Positions 1 to 11,532 of a DNA stretch of 12,669 nucleotides are shown one piece after another (within the stretch, counting starts at the first letter, position 1; every line of letters starts with the position of its first letter). The position numbers and the translations under genes are program-made. The notes under the pieces are model-generated. The model searched no databases. It saw nothing but the letters and a program-made list of their open reading frames with translations, and had not been told where the DNA came from. Location: positions 2,820 to 15,488 of the forward strand of contig VAYD01000024.1 of NCBI GenBank assembly GCA_005883905.1, given 5' to 3'. Origin of the DNA: Actinomycetota bacterium. GTDB lineage: Bacteria > Actinomycetota > Thermoleophilia > Solirubrobacterales > Solirubrobacteraceae.

Positions 1-735
1 AACGGTCAGCAGCGGCAGCAGGACCCAGGCGGAGAGGGCGATGGCCACCGGGATCAGCGCGACGTCGGCGACGAGCAGCATCACGCTGTAGAGCATGCGG
101 GTCCTCTGGCGCCCGAGCCGCACCGCCAGCGTGCGCTTCCCGGCGCGGCGGTCGGTGTCGATGTCGCGTACGTTGTTGACGACGAGGATCGCCGCCGCCA
201 GCAGGCCGACCGGCACGGCGAGCGCGAACGCCTCCCACTCGAGGTTCTCGACTTGGACGTAGTAGGAGCCGGTGACCGCCACGATCCCGAAGAACAGGAA
301 CACGAACACCTCGCCGAGTCCCTCGTAGCCGTACGGCCGCGGGCCGCCGGTGTAGAGGATCCCCGCGAGGATCGACGCGGCGCCGATCAGCAGCAGCGCC
401 CAACCCGCGACGTAGACGAGGTACGCGCCGCACAGCACCGCCAGCCCGAACGTGACGTAGGTCGCGATCAGCACCTGGCGCGGCGGCACCAGGCCGCCGG
501 CCGTGACGCGCACCGGACCCAGACGGTCCTCCGCGTCGGCGCCACGGCGCGCGTCGGAGTAGTCGTTGGACAGGTTCGTCCCGACCTGGATGAAGATCGC
601 GCCGAGCAGCGCGGCGACGAACGCCCCGGCCCGGAACGTGCCCTCGGTCCCGGCGAGCGACGTCCCGACGAGGACGGGTGCGATGGCTGCGGGCAGCGTC
701 CGCAGCCGTGCGGCCATGACCCAGATGCGAACCAT
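1..735 (-). CDS. menA: 1,4-dihydroxy-2-naphthoate polyprenyltransferase MenA (C-terminus cut by window edge)
   Basis: MenA is an integral membrane UbiA-family prenyltransferase. It attaches the polyprenyl chain to 1,4-dihydroxy-2-naphthoate with loss of CO2, giving demethylmenaquinone. The 245 codons visible are most of a protein that is usually about 290-300 residues; the end lies beyond position 1. The first Asp-rich motif, [14 protein letters not shown], is at residues 54-67. The second, [14 protein letters not shown], is at about 187-200. These bind the Mg-prenyl diphosphate, and several hydrophobic helices lie between and around them. The start ATG (735-733) directly abuts the menB stop, reading TAGATG, so translation is almost certainly coupled to menB. 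The next in-frame ATG is codon 7 and is less likely. Family assignment is firm; the prenyl chain length cannot be read from the sequence. Confidence 0.93.
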   Translation of the reverse strand, partial: MVRIWVMAARLRTLPAAIAPVLVGTSLAGTEGTFRAGAFVAALLGAIFIQVGTNLSNDYSDARRGADAEDRLGPVRVTAGGLVPPRQVLIATYVTFGLAVLCGAYLVYVAGWALLLIGAASILAGILYTGGPRPYGYEGLGEVFVFLFFGIVAVTGSYYVQVENLEWEAFALAVPVGLLAAAILVVNNVRDIDTDRRAGKRTLAVRLGRQRTRMLYSVMLLVADVALIPVAIALSAWVLLPLLTV

Positions 736-1599
736 CTACGGCCGTCGCGGGAACTTGGAGAAGTCGGGGATGCGCTTCTGCTTGTACGCCTCGCGGCCCT
801 CGCGTGCCTCGTCGGAGCCGTAGAAGAGGAGGTTCGCGTCGTGGGCGAGCTGCTGGATGCCCGCGTAGCCGTCCTCGTGCGCGTGGAACGACGCCTTCGA
901 CAGCCGCAGCGCGAACGGGCTCAGCGCGAGCATCTCGCGGCACCACTGCACGGTCTCCTCCTCGAGGCGCTCGAGCGGGACGACCGTGTTGACGAGCCCC
1001 ATCGCCAGCGCCTGTTGCGCGTCGTACTGGCGGCACAGGAACCAGATCTCCTTGGCCTTCTTGGGCCCGACGAGGTCGCTCAGCACCGAGGCGCCGAAGC
1101 CGCCGTCCCACGAGCCGACGCGCGGCCCTGTCTGTCCGAACACCGCGTTGTCGGCGGCGATCGTCAGGTCGCACAGCACGTGCAGGACGTGGCCGCCGCC
1201 GACCGCGTAGCCGGCGACCATGGCCACGATCGGCTTCGGCAGCCGCCGCATCTGCACGTGCAGGTCCGTGACGTGGAAGCGGCCGACGCCGCTGCCGGGC
1301 TGCTCCTCGTAGCCGCGGTCGCCGCGGACGCGCTGGTCGCCGCCCGAGCAGAACGCGAGCGGCCCCTCGCCGGTGAGGATGATCACCCCGACGGTCTCGT
1401 CCTCGCGCGCGGCCTCAAACGCGCGCATCAGCTCGATCACGGTCTGCGGCCGGAACGCGTTGCGGACCTCCGGGCGGTTGATCGTGACCTTCGCGATGCC
1501 CACCTTCCGCTTCGCTCCAGAACTCGGCTCCGCCTCGTAGCTCAGCTCGTAGCGGATGTCCTCGTACTCGCCGGCCGGCGTCCACTGAACAGGTGCCAT
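736..1599 (-). CDS. menB: 1,4-dihydroxy-2-naphthoyl-CoA synthase MenB
   Basis: MenB is a crotonase-fold enzyme that closes the second ring of the naphthoquinone (O-succinylbenzoyl-CoA to 1,4-dihydroxy-2-naphthoyl-CoA) in the cytoplasm. The 287-residue product matches the usual length (about 270-310). FCSGGDQ at residues 83-89 is the CoA/oxyanion-hole segment. [12 protein letters not shown] at 156-167 carries the family's catalytic Asp (D165). The C-terminal [17 protein letters not shown] at about 267-283 is a MenB hallmark that separates it from ordinary enoyl-CoA hydratases. I chose the ATG at 1599-1597: upstream in the same frame the sequence is low-complexity and lies antisense to menE. 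Eight bases before the ATG is a TAGCGT hexamer that could be a -10, and no Shine-Dalgarno is visible, so a leaderless mRNA is likely. It forms a two-gene unit with menA. Confidence 0.95.
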   Translation of the reverse strand: MAPVQWTPAGEYEDIRYELSYEAEPSSGAKRKVGIAKVTINRPEVRNAFRPQTVIELMRAFEAAREDETVGVIILTGEGPLAFCSGGDQRVRGDRGYEEQPGSGVGRFHVTDLHVQMRRLPKPIVAMVAGYAVGGGHVLHVLCDLTIAADNAVFGQTGPRVGSWDGGFGASVLSDLVGPKKAKEIWFLCRQYDAQQALAMGLVNTVVPLERLEEETVQWCREMLALSPFALRLSKASFHAHEDGYAGIQQLAHDANLLFYGSDEAREGREAYKQKRIPDFSKFPRRP

Positions 1600-1607
1600 C
1601 GGCCGGA

Positions 1608-1617
1608 ACGCTACTTT
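1608..1617. promoter_or_regulatory. Candidate two-way promoter with overlapping -10 elements (menB / menE)
   Basis: The 25 bp between the menB and menE ATGs contain ACGCTACTTT, which has the form ANNNTANNNT. On the plus strand TACTTT (1612-1617) fits the TANNNT -10 consensus and ends 7 nt before the menE ATG at 1625. On the minus strand TAGCGT (1613-1608) also fits and ends 8 nt before the menB ATG at 1599. The two hexamers share the self-complementary TA at 1612-1613. For menB a -35-like TCGACC lies at 1635-1630 with a 16-bp spacer; no good -35 is seen for menE. Transcripts would begin at or next to each ATG, consistent with the absence of ribosome binding sites. This is pattern reading only; start sites are not measured. 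Confidence 0.5.
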
Positions 1618-1624
1618 GCGGGCG

Positions 1625-2872
1625 ATGCAGGTCGAGCCCTGGCTGCCCCGCGCGGCGCGCAGGCGCCCGCAGGCGCGGGCGCTCGGCACGCTGACGTACG
1701 CCGAGCTCGACGAGCGCGTGCGCCGCGCCGCGGGCGCGCTCGGTGCGCAGCCGGGCGAGCGCGTCGCGATCGCGCTGCCGCCGGGGGGCGAGTTCGCCGT
1801 CGCGCTGCACGCGTGCATGCTCTCGGGCGCGATCGCGGTGCCCGTGGACCTGCGCCTGCCCGACCCGCCGCTGGCCGGCGCGCACCGGGTCGTCGACGCG
1901 CCGCTCGGCGATGGCCCCCCGATCCGCCCGCGCCCGCACGACCTCGATGCCACCGCGATCGTCGTGCACACGTCCGGGACGACGAGCGCGCCGCGCGCGG
2001 TCGAGCTGACGTTCGGCAACTGGCTGTGGAGCGCGCTCGGGTCGGGCGCCGCGCTCGGGACCCGGCCCGACGACATCTGGCTGTGCGCGCTGCCGCTGAG
2101 CCACGTCGGCGGGCTGTCGATCCTGCTGCGCAGCGCGATCTACGCGACCGCCGCCGACGTGCACGAACGCTGGGACACCGAGCGCGCGCTGGCCGCGATC
2201 AACGCGGGCGCGACGCTGGTGTCGGTGGTGCCGACGACGCTGGCGCGCCTGCTCGACGCCGGGCTGAGCGAGGCGCCGCGCCTTCGGTGCGCGCTCGTGG
2301 GCGGCGGCCCGTGCCCGCCGGCGCTGCTGGACCGCGCGCGGGCGGCGGGCGTGCCGGTGGCGCAGACGTACGGCCTCACCGAGGCGTGCTCGCAGGTGAC
2401 GACGGCGCGGCCCGGCGACATGCAGCCCGACGCAGGCCCGGCGCTGTTCTGCACGCGCGTCTGGATCGAGGACGGCGAGATCTGCGTGACGTCGCCGACG
2501 GTCGCGCTCCAGGCAGGTCCCGTCCTGCGCACCGGTGACCTCGGGAGGTTCGACGACGAGGGCCGGCTGACCGTGGCGGGCCGGCGCTCGGAGACGATCG
2601 TGACCGGCGGCGAGAACGTCGCGCCGACGGAGGTCGAGGCCGTGCTCGAGGCGCATCCGGCCGTCGCAGAGGCGCTCGTCGAAGGGCGCCCCGACCCGGA
2701 GTGGGGCGAGTCGATCGCGGCTCGCGTCGTGCTCAGGGACGGCGCGCGGCTTGCCGAAGCCGACCTGCGGGAGTTCTGCGCGGGCCGCCTCGCCGGGTTC
2801 AAGGTCCCCAAGGCGATCGCGTTCGTACCCGACCTTCCGCGGACGCCGTCGGGCAAGCTGCTGCGCCGGTAG
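1625..2872 (+). CDS. menE: o-Succinylbenzoate-CoA ligase MenE
   Basis: MenE is a cytoplasmic ANL-superfamily adenylating enzyme that activates 2-succinylbenzoate with ATP and CoA, supplying MenB's substrate. From the ATG at 1625 it has 415 residues, short for the family (about 450-490). The nucleotide-loop motif [12 protein letters not shown] is at 115-126. YGLTEA is at 249-254, RTGDLG at 302-307, GGENVAP at 328-334, and the C-terminal catalytic lysine lies in PSGKLLRR (K411). The nucleotide loop departs from the usual SGTTGxPKxV, with Ser for Gly and Arg for Lys. A TTG at 1616, in the same frame, could add three residues, but it overlaps the putative -10 TACTTT, so the ATG is preferred. The MenE identity rests on the adenylation motifs plus the menBA neighbours; motifs alone would only say acyl-CoA ligase. 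Confidence 0.87.
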   Translation: MQVEPWLPRAARRRPQARALGTLTYAELDERVRRAAGALGAQPGERVAIALPPGGEFAVALHACMLSGAIAVPVDLRLPDPPLAGAHRVVDAPLGDGPPIRPRPHDLDATAIVVHTSGTTSAPRAVELTFGNWLWSALGSGAALGTRPDDIWLCALPLSHVGGLSILLRSAIYATAADVHERWDTERALAAINAGATLVSVVPTTLARLLDAGLSEAPRLRCALVGGGPCPPALLDRARAAGVPVAQTYGLTEACSQVTTARPGDMQPDAGPALFCTRVWIEDGEICVTSPTVALQAGPVLRTGDLGRFDDEGRLTVAGRRSETIVTGGENVAPTEVEAVLEAHPAVAEALVEGRPDPEWGESIAARVVLRDGARLAEADLREFCAGRLAGFKVPKAIAFVPDLPRTPSGKLLRR

Positions 2873-2886
2873 CGTTCGCACCCGAC

Positions 2887-3738
2887 GTGGAGCTTGAACC
2901 CGACGAATATCGCGCTCGCTCCCGCGAGCGCTGGGGCGGGGCCGCCGCTGGATGGGAGCGGCGGCGCTCGGCGATGCAGGCGTCGGCAGCCGTCGTGTCC
3001 GCGTGGCTGGTCGATCACATCGAGCCGCAGCCGGGCCAGACGATCCTCGAGCTGGCCGCCGGGCCGGGGGACACCGGGCTGATGGCTGCTGAGCTCGTCG
3101 GGCCGAGCGGCAAGCTGATCAGCACCGACGCGTCCGAGGAGATGCTCGACGTGGCGCGCCGCCGCGCCGAGGAGCTCGGCCTCGAGAACGTCGAGTTCAA
3201 GATCGTCGAGGGGGAGTGGATCGATCTCAAGACCGCGACCGTCGACGGCGTGCTGTGCCGCTGGGGCTACATGCTCATGCTCGACCCCGAGGCCGCGCTG
3301 CGCGAAACGCGCCGCGTGCTGCGACCTGGCGGCCACATCGCGCTGGCTGCGTGGGCGGCGCCCGAGGAGAACCTGAACATGACGCTGGCGCCGCGGACCC
3401 TGCTCGAGCTCGGCCTGACGGAACCGCCGCCGGCCGATGAGCCGGGTCCGTTCGCCTTCGCGCAGCCGGGGCGCGTCGAGGAGCTGCTCGATGCCGCCGG
3501 GTTCGATGACGCGGTCGTCGAGTACCTGGATCTGCGCTTCCACTACCCGACGCGCGACGACGTCTTCGACACGGTCACGGACCTGTCGCCGACGCTGTCC
3601 ACCGTGCTGCGTGACCTCTCGCCCGCCGACCACACGCGCTTCCGCGACGCGCTCGACGAGCGGATCGAGCCGTTCACGCGCCCGGACGGCGGCGTCGAGC
3701 TGCCCGGGCGGGCGCTCGTCGCCGCTGCATCCGCGTAG
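2887..3738 (+). CDS. Class I SAM-dependent methyltransferase, UbiE-like
   Basis: This is a 283-residue Rossmann-fold methyltransferase. The SAM-binding glycine motif ELAAGPGDTG is at residues 55-64. An acidic residue for the SAM ribose is in STDASEEML (D81), the motif-IV-like stretch VDGVLCRWGYMLM is at 119-131, and VLRPGGH is at 144-150. The GTG at 2887 is chosen because it keeps the N-terminal helix (YRARSRERW) typical before motif I; the in-frame ATG at 2974 would remove that helix. There is no evident Shine-Dalgarno, and the gene lies only 14 bp after menE, so it is probably read from the menE transcript. That position makes the last menaquinone step (C-methylation, MenG) a tempting role. 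However, the N-terminal signature of canonical UbiE/MenG is not recognisable, so the substrate is left open. Its TAG abuts the stop of the convergent lipoprotein gene. Confidence 0.85.
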   Translation: MELEPDEYRARSRERWGGAAAGWERRRSAMQASAAVVSAWLVDHIEPQPGQTILELAAGPGDTGLMAAELVGPSGKLISTDASEEMLDVARRRAEELGLENVEFKIVEGEWIDLKTATVDGVLCRWGYMLMLDPEAALRETRRVLRPGGHIALAAWAAPEENLNMTLAPRTLLELGLTEPPPADEPGPFAFAQPGRVEELLDAAGFDDAVVEYLDLRFHYPTRDDVFDTVTDLSPTLSTVLRDLSPADHTRFRDALDERIEPFTRPDGGVELPGRALVAAASA

Positions 3739-4584
3739 CTACTGCACGCCGAAGGCGGCGACCATGCCGAGCGCGGCGTGCGGCCGGCCGCCGCTGCGCG
3801 CCGTGCGGTACGAGCAGTAGGCGATGTAGGTCCCCTTCGGAAGGCGATAGCTGACCGTCGAGGACGTCGCGCCGCTCGTGGGCGCCAGGACCTCGATCGG
3901 CCGGTACGTGGTGGAAATCGACTTCCCGGTCTTGAACGCGTTGGCGATCGCCTTGCCCTCGTGCGCGTTCTTGACCTTGATGAAGGCCAGCTGATGGTCG
4001 TCGCTGCCCGTGTTCTCGATCTTGATCTGGCCGCTGCCAGGGATGACCTTGGGGGCGTTGATGCCGTAGTCGTAGAGCGAGACGTCGGCGCTCGGGCGCT
4101 GCGCCGGCGCCGTGACGGCCCTGCCCGAGACGGTGAAGCCCCGCACTTCGCCGGGGCGCGTGAAGTTGAGCCTGCCCTTCCGCGACGCGCCGACGTCGAG
4201 CATCGCGTAGTTGCCCGGGTCGAAGGTCGTCGTGGCCCGCCACGACGTGCCGGCCGGCAACGTGGTCGTGCCGCCGACGTAGGTGAGGAGGTTCGCGATC
4301 CGGTCCGGCTGCTTCGTCAGCGCGTCGACGAGCATCGACGTGTTCACGCCGTCGTTGAGCTTGACGAGCACCATCCCGTGCAGCTCCTTGCCGGAGTTGC
4401 GCGCCGTGATCGTCACCGGGCCCGGGCGCAGGGCGGGCGAGCCATTGATGTTCAGCGCGAAGTCGCGCGCCGTGACGTCGAGCCGCTGTGGCGCCTTGGC
4501 GGCCGTCGTCCTGTCGTCCTTGCCACCGCCGCATGCGCTCAGCAGCAACGCTGCGAGCAGGCAGCCGGCATATCTCACCTGCAT
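3739..4584 (-). CDS. Secreted lipoprotein with two cupredoxin-like domains
   Basis: This is a 281-residue predicted lipoprotein. A short signal peptide ends in the lipobox LLLSAC with the lipidated Cys at residue 18, followed by a Gly-rich linker, so it should be anchored outside the cytoplasmic membrane. The mature part looks duplicated. [13 protein letters not shown] (67-79) aligns with [13 protein letters not shown] (195-207), and PGNYAMLDV (123-131) aligns with KGTYIAYCS (250-258). These resemble cupredoxin beta-sandwiches. The second copy keeps a His-Cys-His-Met set (H197, C257, H269, M274) that could hold type-1 copper, although the Cys-His gap is longer than in plastocyanin. The first copy has only H69 of this set. 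A strong Shine-Dalgarno (GGAGGAGA on the minus strand, about 4591-4598) fixes the ATG at 4584. Copper binding and redox role are inferences; a purely structural or carrier lipoprotein is possible. Confidence 0.8.
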   Translation of the reverse strand: MQVRYAGCLLAALLLSACGGGKDDRTTAAKAPQRLDVTARDFALNINGSPALRPGPVTITARNSGKELHGMVLVKLNDGVNTSMLVDALTKQPDRIANLLTYVGGTTTLPAGTSWRATTTFDPGNYAMLDVGASRKGRLNFTRPGEVRGFTVSGRAVTAPAQRPSADVSLYDYGINAPKVIPGSGQIKIENTGSDDHQLAFIKVKNAHEGKAIANAFKTGKSISTTYRPIEVLAPTSGATSSTVSYRLPKGTYIAYCSYRTARSGGRPHAALGMVAAFGVQ

Positions 4585-4620
4585 GGTTCTCCTCCGGCGC
4601 CTCCATGCCCGGGGTGCGTG

Positions 4621-4626
4621 AGGGTA
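4621..4626 (-). promoter_or_regulatory. Candidate -10 element for the lipoprotein gene
   Basis: On the minus strand TACCCT (4626-4621) fits TANNNT. A start about 7 nt downstream would give a leader of about 30 nt, room for the strong Shine-Dalgarno seen before the lipoprotein ATG. No convincing -35 is visible. The alternative TATCTC on the same strand, a little upstream, misses the last T. Confidence 0.3.
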
Positions 4627-4637
4627 GTCGATGGAGA

Positions 4638-4643
4638 TAGGGT
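4638..4643 (+). promoter_or_regulatory. Candidate -10 element for ilvC (possibly leaderless)
   Basis: TAGGGT fits TANNNT and ends 10 nt before the ilvC ATG at 4654. Transcription would start on or just before the start codon. The nearest GGAG (4633-4636) is 17 nt from the ATG, too far for a normal ribosome binding site, which favours a leaderless message. No clear -35 is seen. It lies 11 bp from the divergent lipoprotein -10 candidate. Confidence 0.35.
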
Positions 4644-4653
4644 CTCGCGCCCC

Positions 4654-8838
<4,185 letters not shown>

Positions 8839-8840
8839 CG

Positions 8841-10247
8841 TTGGTCGTCTACCAGATCTATCCGCGGTCCTTTCAGGACTCCGACGGCGACGGCGACGGC
8901 GATCTGCGCGGCATCGTGGAGCGGCTGGATCACATCGCCGGCCTCGGCGCGGACGCGATCTGGCTGTCGCCGTTCTACCCGTCGCCGCTGGTCGACGGCG
9001 GCTACGACGTCGCCGACTACCGCGACGTCGACCCGCGCTTCGGAACCCTGCAAGACGCCGCCGCGCTGATCGCCGCGGCGCACGAGCACGGGCTGAAGGT
9101 CCTGTTCGACGTCGTGCCCTGCCACACGTCGATCGAGCACCCGTGGTTCCGCGAGCACCCCGACTGGTACGTCTGGTCCGATCGCGACGGGCCGCAGAAC
9201 AACTGGCGCGCGACGTTCGGCGGGCCGGCCTGGTCGCGCGACCCGGTCTCCGGCCGGTGGTACCTGCACTCCTTCTATCCCGAGCAGCCGGACCTCAACT
9301 GGCGCAACCCCGAAGTGCCCAGGGCGTTCGGCGACGTGCTGCGCTTCTGGCTGGACCGCGGCGTCGACGGGTTTCGCATCGATGCGCTCGACCGGATCCT
9401 CAAGGATCCCGAGCTGCGCGACGACCCGCCCGCAGATGGCCCGCCTCCGCTGCCGGAGGCATACATGGACGCCGGGCTGCAGTCGCGCAACTCGCGCAAC
9501 GCGCCAGACATCGGGACAGCGATCGCGCAGATCCGCGGAGCCGCCGGGCCCGGTGCGCTGCTCGTCGGCGAGGTCTACCTCCTGTCCGATCGCCTCGCGC
9601 CGTACGTCGAGCACCTCGACGCCTGCTTCAGCTTCGAGCTGCTGCACGCGCCGTGGGAGGCCGACAAAGTGCGCGCCGCGATCGCCGCGGCCACGACCAG
9701 CGGCAAGGCCGCATGGGTGCTCTCCAACCACGACTTCGCGCGGCTGCCCGATCGCGTCGGGCCGCGCAACGTGCGCGCCGCCGCGCTGCTGCTGCTGACG
9801 CTGCCGGGGATGGCGTTCGTCTACCAGGGCGACGAGCTCGGGATGGCCGACGGGCCCGACGGCGGCCACGACCGCGCCGGCCGCGACCGTCATCGCACAC
9901 CGATGCCGTGGGACGGCGCCGCCAACGCCGGCTTCACGTCCGGGACGCCGTGGCTCGACATTGCGATCCCGCCCGGCGGAACCGCCGCGCAGCAGGAGCA
10001 CGACCCGGGTTCGATGCTCGCCTGGTACCGCGAGCTGATCGCGCTGCGGCGCCAGATCGAAGGCGGGTTCGAACTGCTCGACGCGGCGCCCGGGGTGGTC
10101 GCGTTTCGCCGCGGCAAGCACGTCGTCGCGCTCAACCTCGGCGACAGCCCGCAGCCTCCGCCACCGGTCCGGGATCTGCTGCTCGCGACTCTGGAGTCCA
10201 GCGCCGCTGCACTGCCGCCTGGCGGCGCGATGCTCGCGACCGACTAG
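8841..10247 (+). CDS. GH13 alpha-glucosidase-like enzyme
   Basis: This is a 468-residue GH13 (alpha-amylase family) barrel resembling bacterial alpha-glucosidases/trehalose-cleaving enzymes. VVYQIYPRSFQDSDGDGDGD at residues 2-21 is the first strand plus an Asp-rich calcium-type loop. The nucleophile Asp is in GFRIDALD (D181), the acid/base Glu in VGEVYL (E244), and the third carboxylate in SNHDFARL (D298). Region I reads DVVPCHTS (90-97), with Cys where most relatives have Asn. The only sensible start is TTG at 8841, 2 bp after serA's TGA. There is no Shine-Dalgarno and no in-frame ATG or GTG nearby, so it probably depends on serA translation. The protein starts right at beta-strand 1 and has a short C-terminal domain, about 60-90 residues less than typical relatives. 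It lacks a signal peptide, so it is cytoplasmic and likely hydrolyses sugars brought in by the adjacent importer. The exact substrate is not readable. Confidence 0.88.
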   Translation: MVVYQIYPRSFQDSDGDGDGDLRGIVERLDHIAGLGADAIWLSPFYPSPLVDGGYDVADYRDVDPRFGTLQDAAALIAAAHEHGLKVLFDVVPCHTSIEHPWFREHPDWYVWSDRDGPQNNWRATFGGPAWSRDPVSGRWYLHSFYPEQPDLNWRNPEVPRAFGDVLRFWLDRGVDGFRIDALDRILKDPELRDDPPADGPPPLPEAYMDAGLQSRNSRNAPDIGTAIAQIRGAAGPGALLVGEVYLLSDRLAPYVEHLDACFSFELLHAPWEADKVRAAIAAATTSGKAAWVLSNHDFARLPDRVGPRNVRAAALLLLTLPGMAFVYQGDELGMADGPDGGHDRAGRDRHRTPMPWDGAANAGFTSGTPWLDIAIPPGGTAAQQEHDPGSMLAWYRELIALRRQIEGGFELLDAAPGVVAFRRGKHVVALNLGDSPQPPPPVRDLLLATLESSAAALPPGGAMLATD

Positions 10248-10250
10248 CCG

Positions 10251-10264
10251 GTTTGTTTCAAACA
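10251..10264. promoter_or_regulatory. AT-rich dyad upstream of the sugar importer (possible operator)
   Basis: GTTTGTTTCAAACA stands out in GC-rich surroundings. It contains two overlapping dyads: GTTTG-TTT-CAAAC (10251-10263) and TGTTT-C-AAACA (10254-10264). It lies 3 bp after the glucosidase stop and 35 bp before the binding-protein ATG, a reasonable place for a repressor operator such as a LacI-type sugar regulator. The stem is too weak and AT-rich for an intrinsic terminator, and no U tract follows. No TANNNT element lies between it and the ATG. Confidence 0.3.
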
Positions 10265-10299
10265 GCACGCGGCAGGGGAAGGAACGCGGGCAGGAGGGC

Positions 10300-11532
10300 A
10301 TGCGCAGACCGGTCGTCATCGCGGGGTGGGCTGTTGCCGCATCATTTGCACTTGCGGCATGCGGTGGCGGCTCCTCGTCCGGGCCGGCGAACATCAATCT
10401 CTGGGTGTTCAACGAGCCGTCGGGCTCGTTCAAGGACGCGGCCAAGCGCTGCACGGACTCCTCGGGCGGCAAGTACAAGGTCACGCTCAACGCGCTGTCG
10501 AACCAAGCCGATCAGCAGCGCCAGTCGCTGGTCCGCCGCCTCGCCGCGAAGGACTCGTCGATCGACATCGCCGGCATGGACGTCGTGTGGACCGCCGAGT
10601 TCGCCGCCGCCGGCTGGATCAAGGAGTGGCCGACAGCGCTGGCGGCACAGGTCAAGCAGGGGACGCTGCCGGGTCCGCTCGCGACGGCCACCTACCAGGG
10701 CAAGCTCTACGCGGCGCCGGCGAACTCCAACACGCAGCTGCTCTGGTACCGCAAGGACAAGGTCAGCAAGCCCGCCGACACCTGGACCGGCCTGATCGCG
10801 CAGGCGACGAACCTCAAGACGCACATCGAGATCCAAGGCGCCCAGTACGAGGGCGTGATGGTGTGGTTCAACTCGCTCGTGCAGTCCGCCGGCGGGACGA
10901 TCGTGAAGGGCACGACGGTCACGCTCGGCCCGGCCGGGCAGGTGGCGGCCAACACGATGAGCAAGCTCGCGCACTCCCCGGCCGCGGATCCGTCGCTCGC
11001 CAGCCAGCACGAGGATGAGAACCGCCTCGCGTTCGAGGCCGGCACGGCGTACTTCGAGGTCAACTACCCGTTCGTCTATCCGAGCGCGAAGACGAACGCT
11101 CCGGACATCTACAAGAACATGGCGTGGGCGCCGTACCCCGGCATCACGCCCGGGACGGCCGCCAAGGCGCCGATCGGCGGCATCAACTGGGGCGTCGGCG
11201 CGTACACGAAGCATCCGAACGAGGCGTTCGCGGCCGCCGCCTGCATGCGCAACGAGGAGAACGAGAAGGAGGCGGCGATCAAGGGCGGGCTGCCGCCGAC
11301 GCTCGAGAGCCTCTACTCGGATCCTGAGCTGATCAAGGCGTATCCGTTCGCGGCGCTGATCCGCAAGCAGCTCGCGACCGCCGCGGTGCGGCCCGTGACG
11401 CCGGCCTATGCGGATGTCTCACTCGCGGTCGCGAAGGCCGTCTCGCCGCCGACCAGCATCCAGACCAACGGCTTCGTGAACTCCCTGCGTGGGACGCTCA
11501 AGGACGCCCTCAACTCCCAGGCACTGCTATGA
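10300..11532 (+). CDS. Carbohydrate ABC transporter substrate-binding lipoprotein (LpqY/family 1)
   Basis: This is the extracellular binding protein of a sugar importer. It has 410 residues, with a signal peptide ending in the lipobox ALAAC (Cys21 lipidated) and a Gly/Ser linker. The family-1 solute-binding fold shows in SIDIAGMDVVWTAEFAAAGW (87-106) and GKLYAAPANSNTQLLWYRKD (134-153). Near the C-terminus is the INWGVGAY segment. Mature cysteines C51 and C315 could pair, as seems common in LpqY-like proteins. The MDVVWTAEFA stretch is reminiscent of trehalose/maltose binders, so a disaccharide alpha-glucoside is the best guess. AGGAGGG (10292-10298) lies unusually close to the ATG at 10300, with a second purine run (GGGGAAGGA) further upstream. 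No alternative start is available, because the signal peptide begins here. The gene overlaps the permease gene by 4 nt (ATGA). Confidence 0.92.
   Translation: MRRPVVIAGWAVAASFALAACGGGSSSGPANINLWVFNEPSGSFKDAAKRCTDSSGGKYKVTLNALSNQADQQRQSLVRRLAAKDSSIDIAGMDVVWTAEFAAAGWIKEWPTALAAQVKQGTLPGPLATATYQGKLYAAPANSNTQLLWYRKDKVSKPADTWTGLIAQATNLKTHIEIQGAQYEGVMVWFNSLVQSAGGTIVKGTTVTLGPAGQVAANTMSKLAHSPAADPSLASQHEDENRLAFEAGTAYFEVNYPFVYPSAKTNAPDIYKNMAWAPYPGITPGTAAKAPIGGINWGVGAYTKHPNEAFAAAACMRNEENEKEAAIKGGLPPTLESLYSDPELIKAYPFAALIRKQLATAAVRPVTPAYADVSLAVAKAVSPPTSIQTNGFVNSLRGTLKDALNSQALL

Noticed and set aside
1616..1624. TTG at 1616 as the menE start
   Set aside because: It overlaps the probable -10 hexamer and adds only MRA; the ATG at 1625 fits the leaderless spacing better. 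It is not fully excluded.
253..2538. 761-codon plus-strand open frame over menA, menB and menE
   Set aside because: It is antisense to menA and menB and out of frame with menE. Its Arg/Ala/Asp-rich composition without any fold is a high-GC shadow.
10212..10228. GCCGCC/GGCGGC hairpin near the end of the glucosidase gene as a terminator
   Set aside because: It lies inside the coding sequence, has no following T run, and such inverted repeats are common by chance at this GC content.
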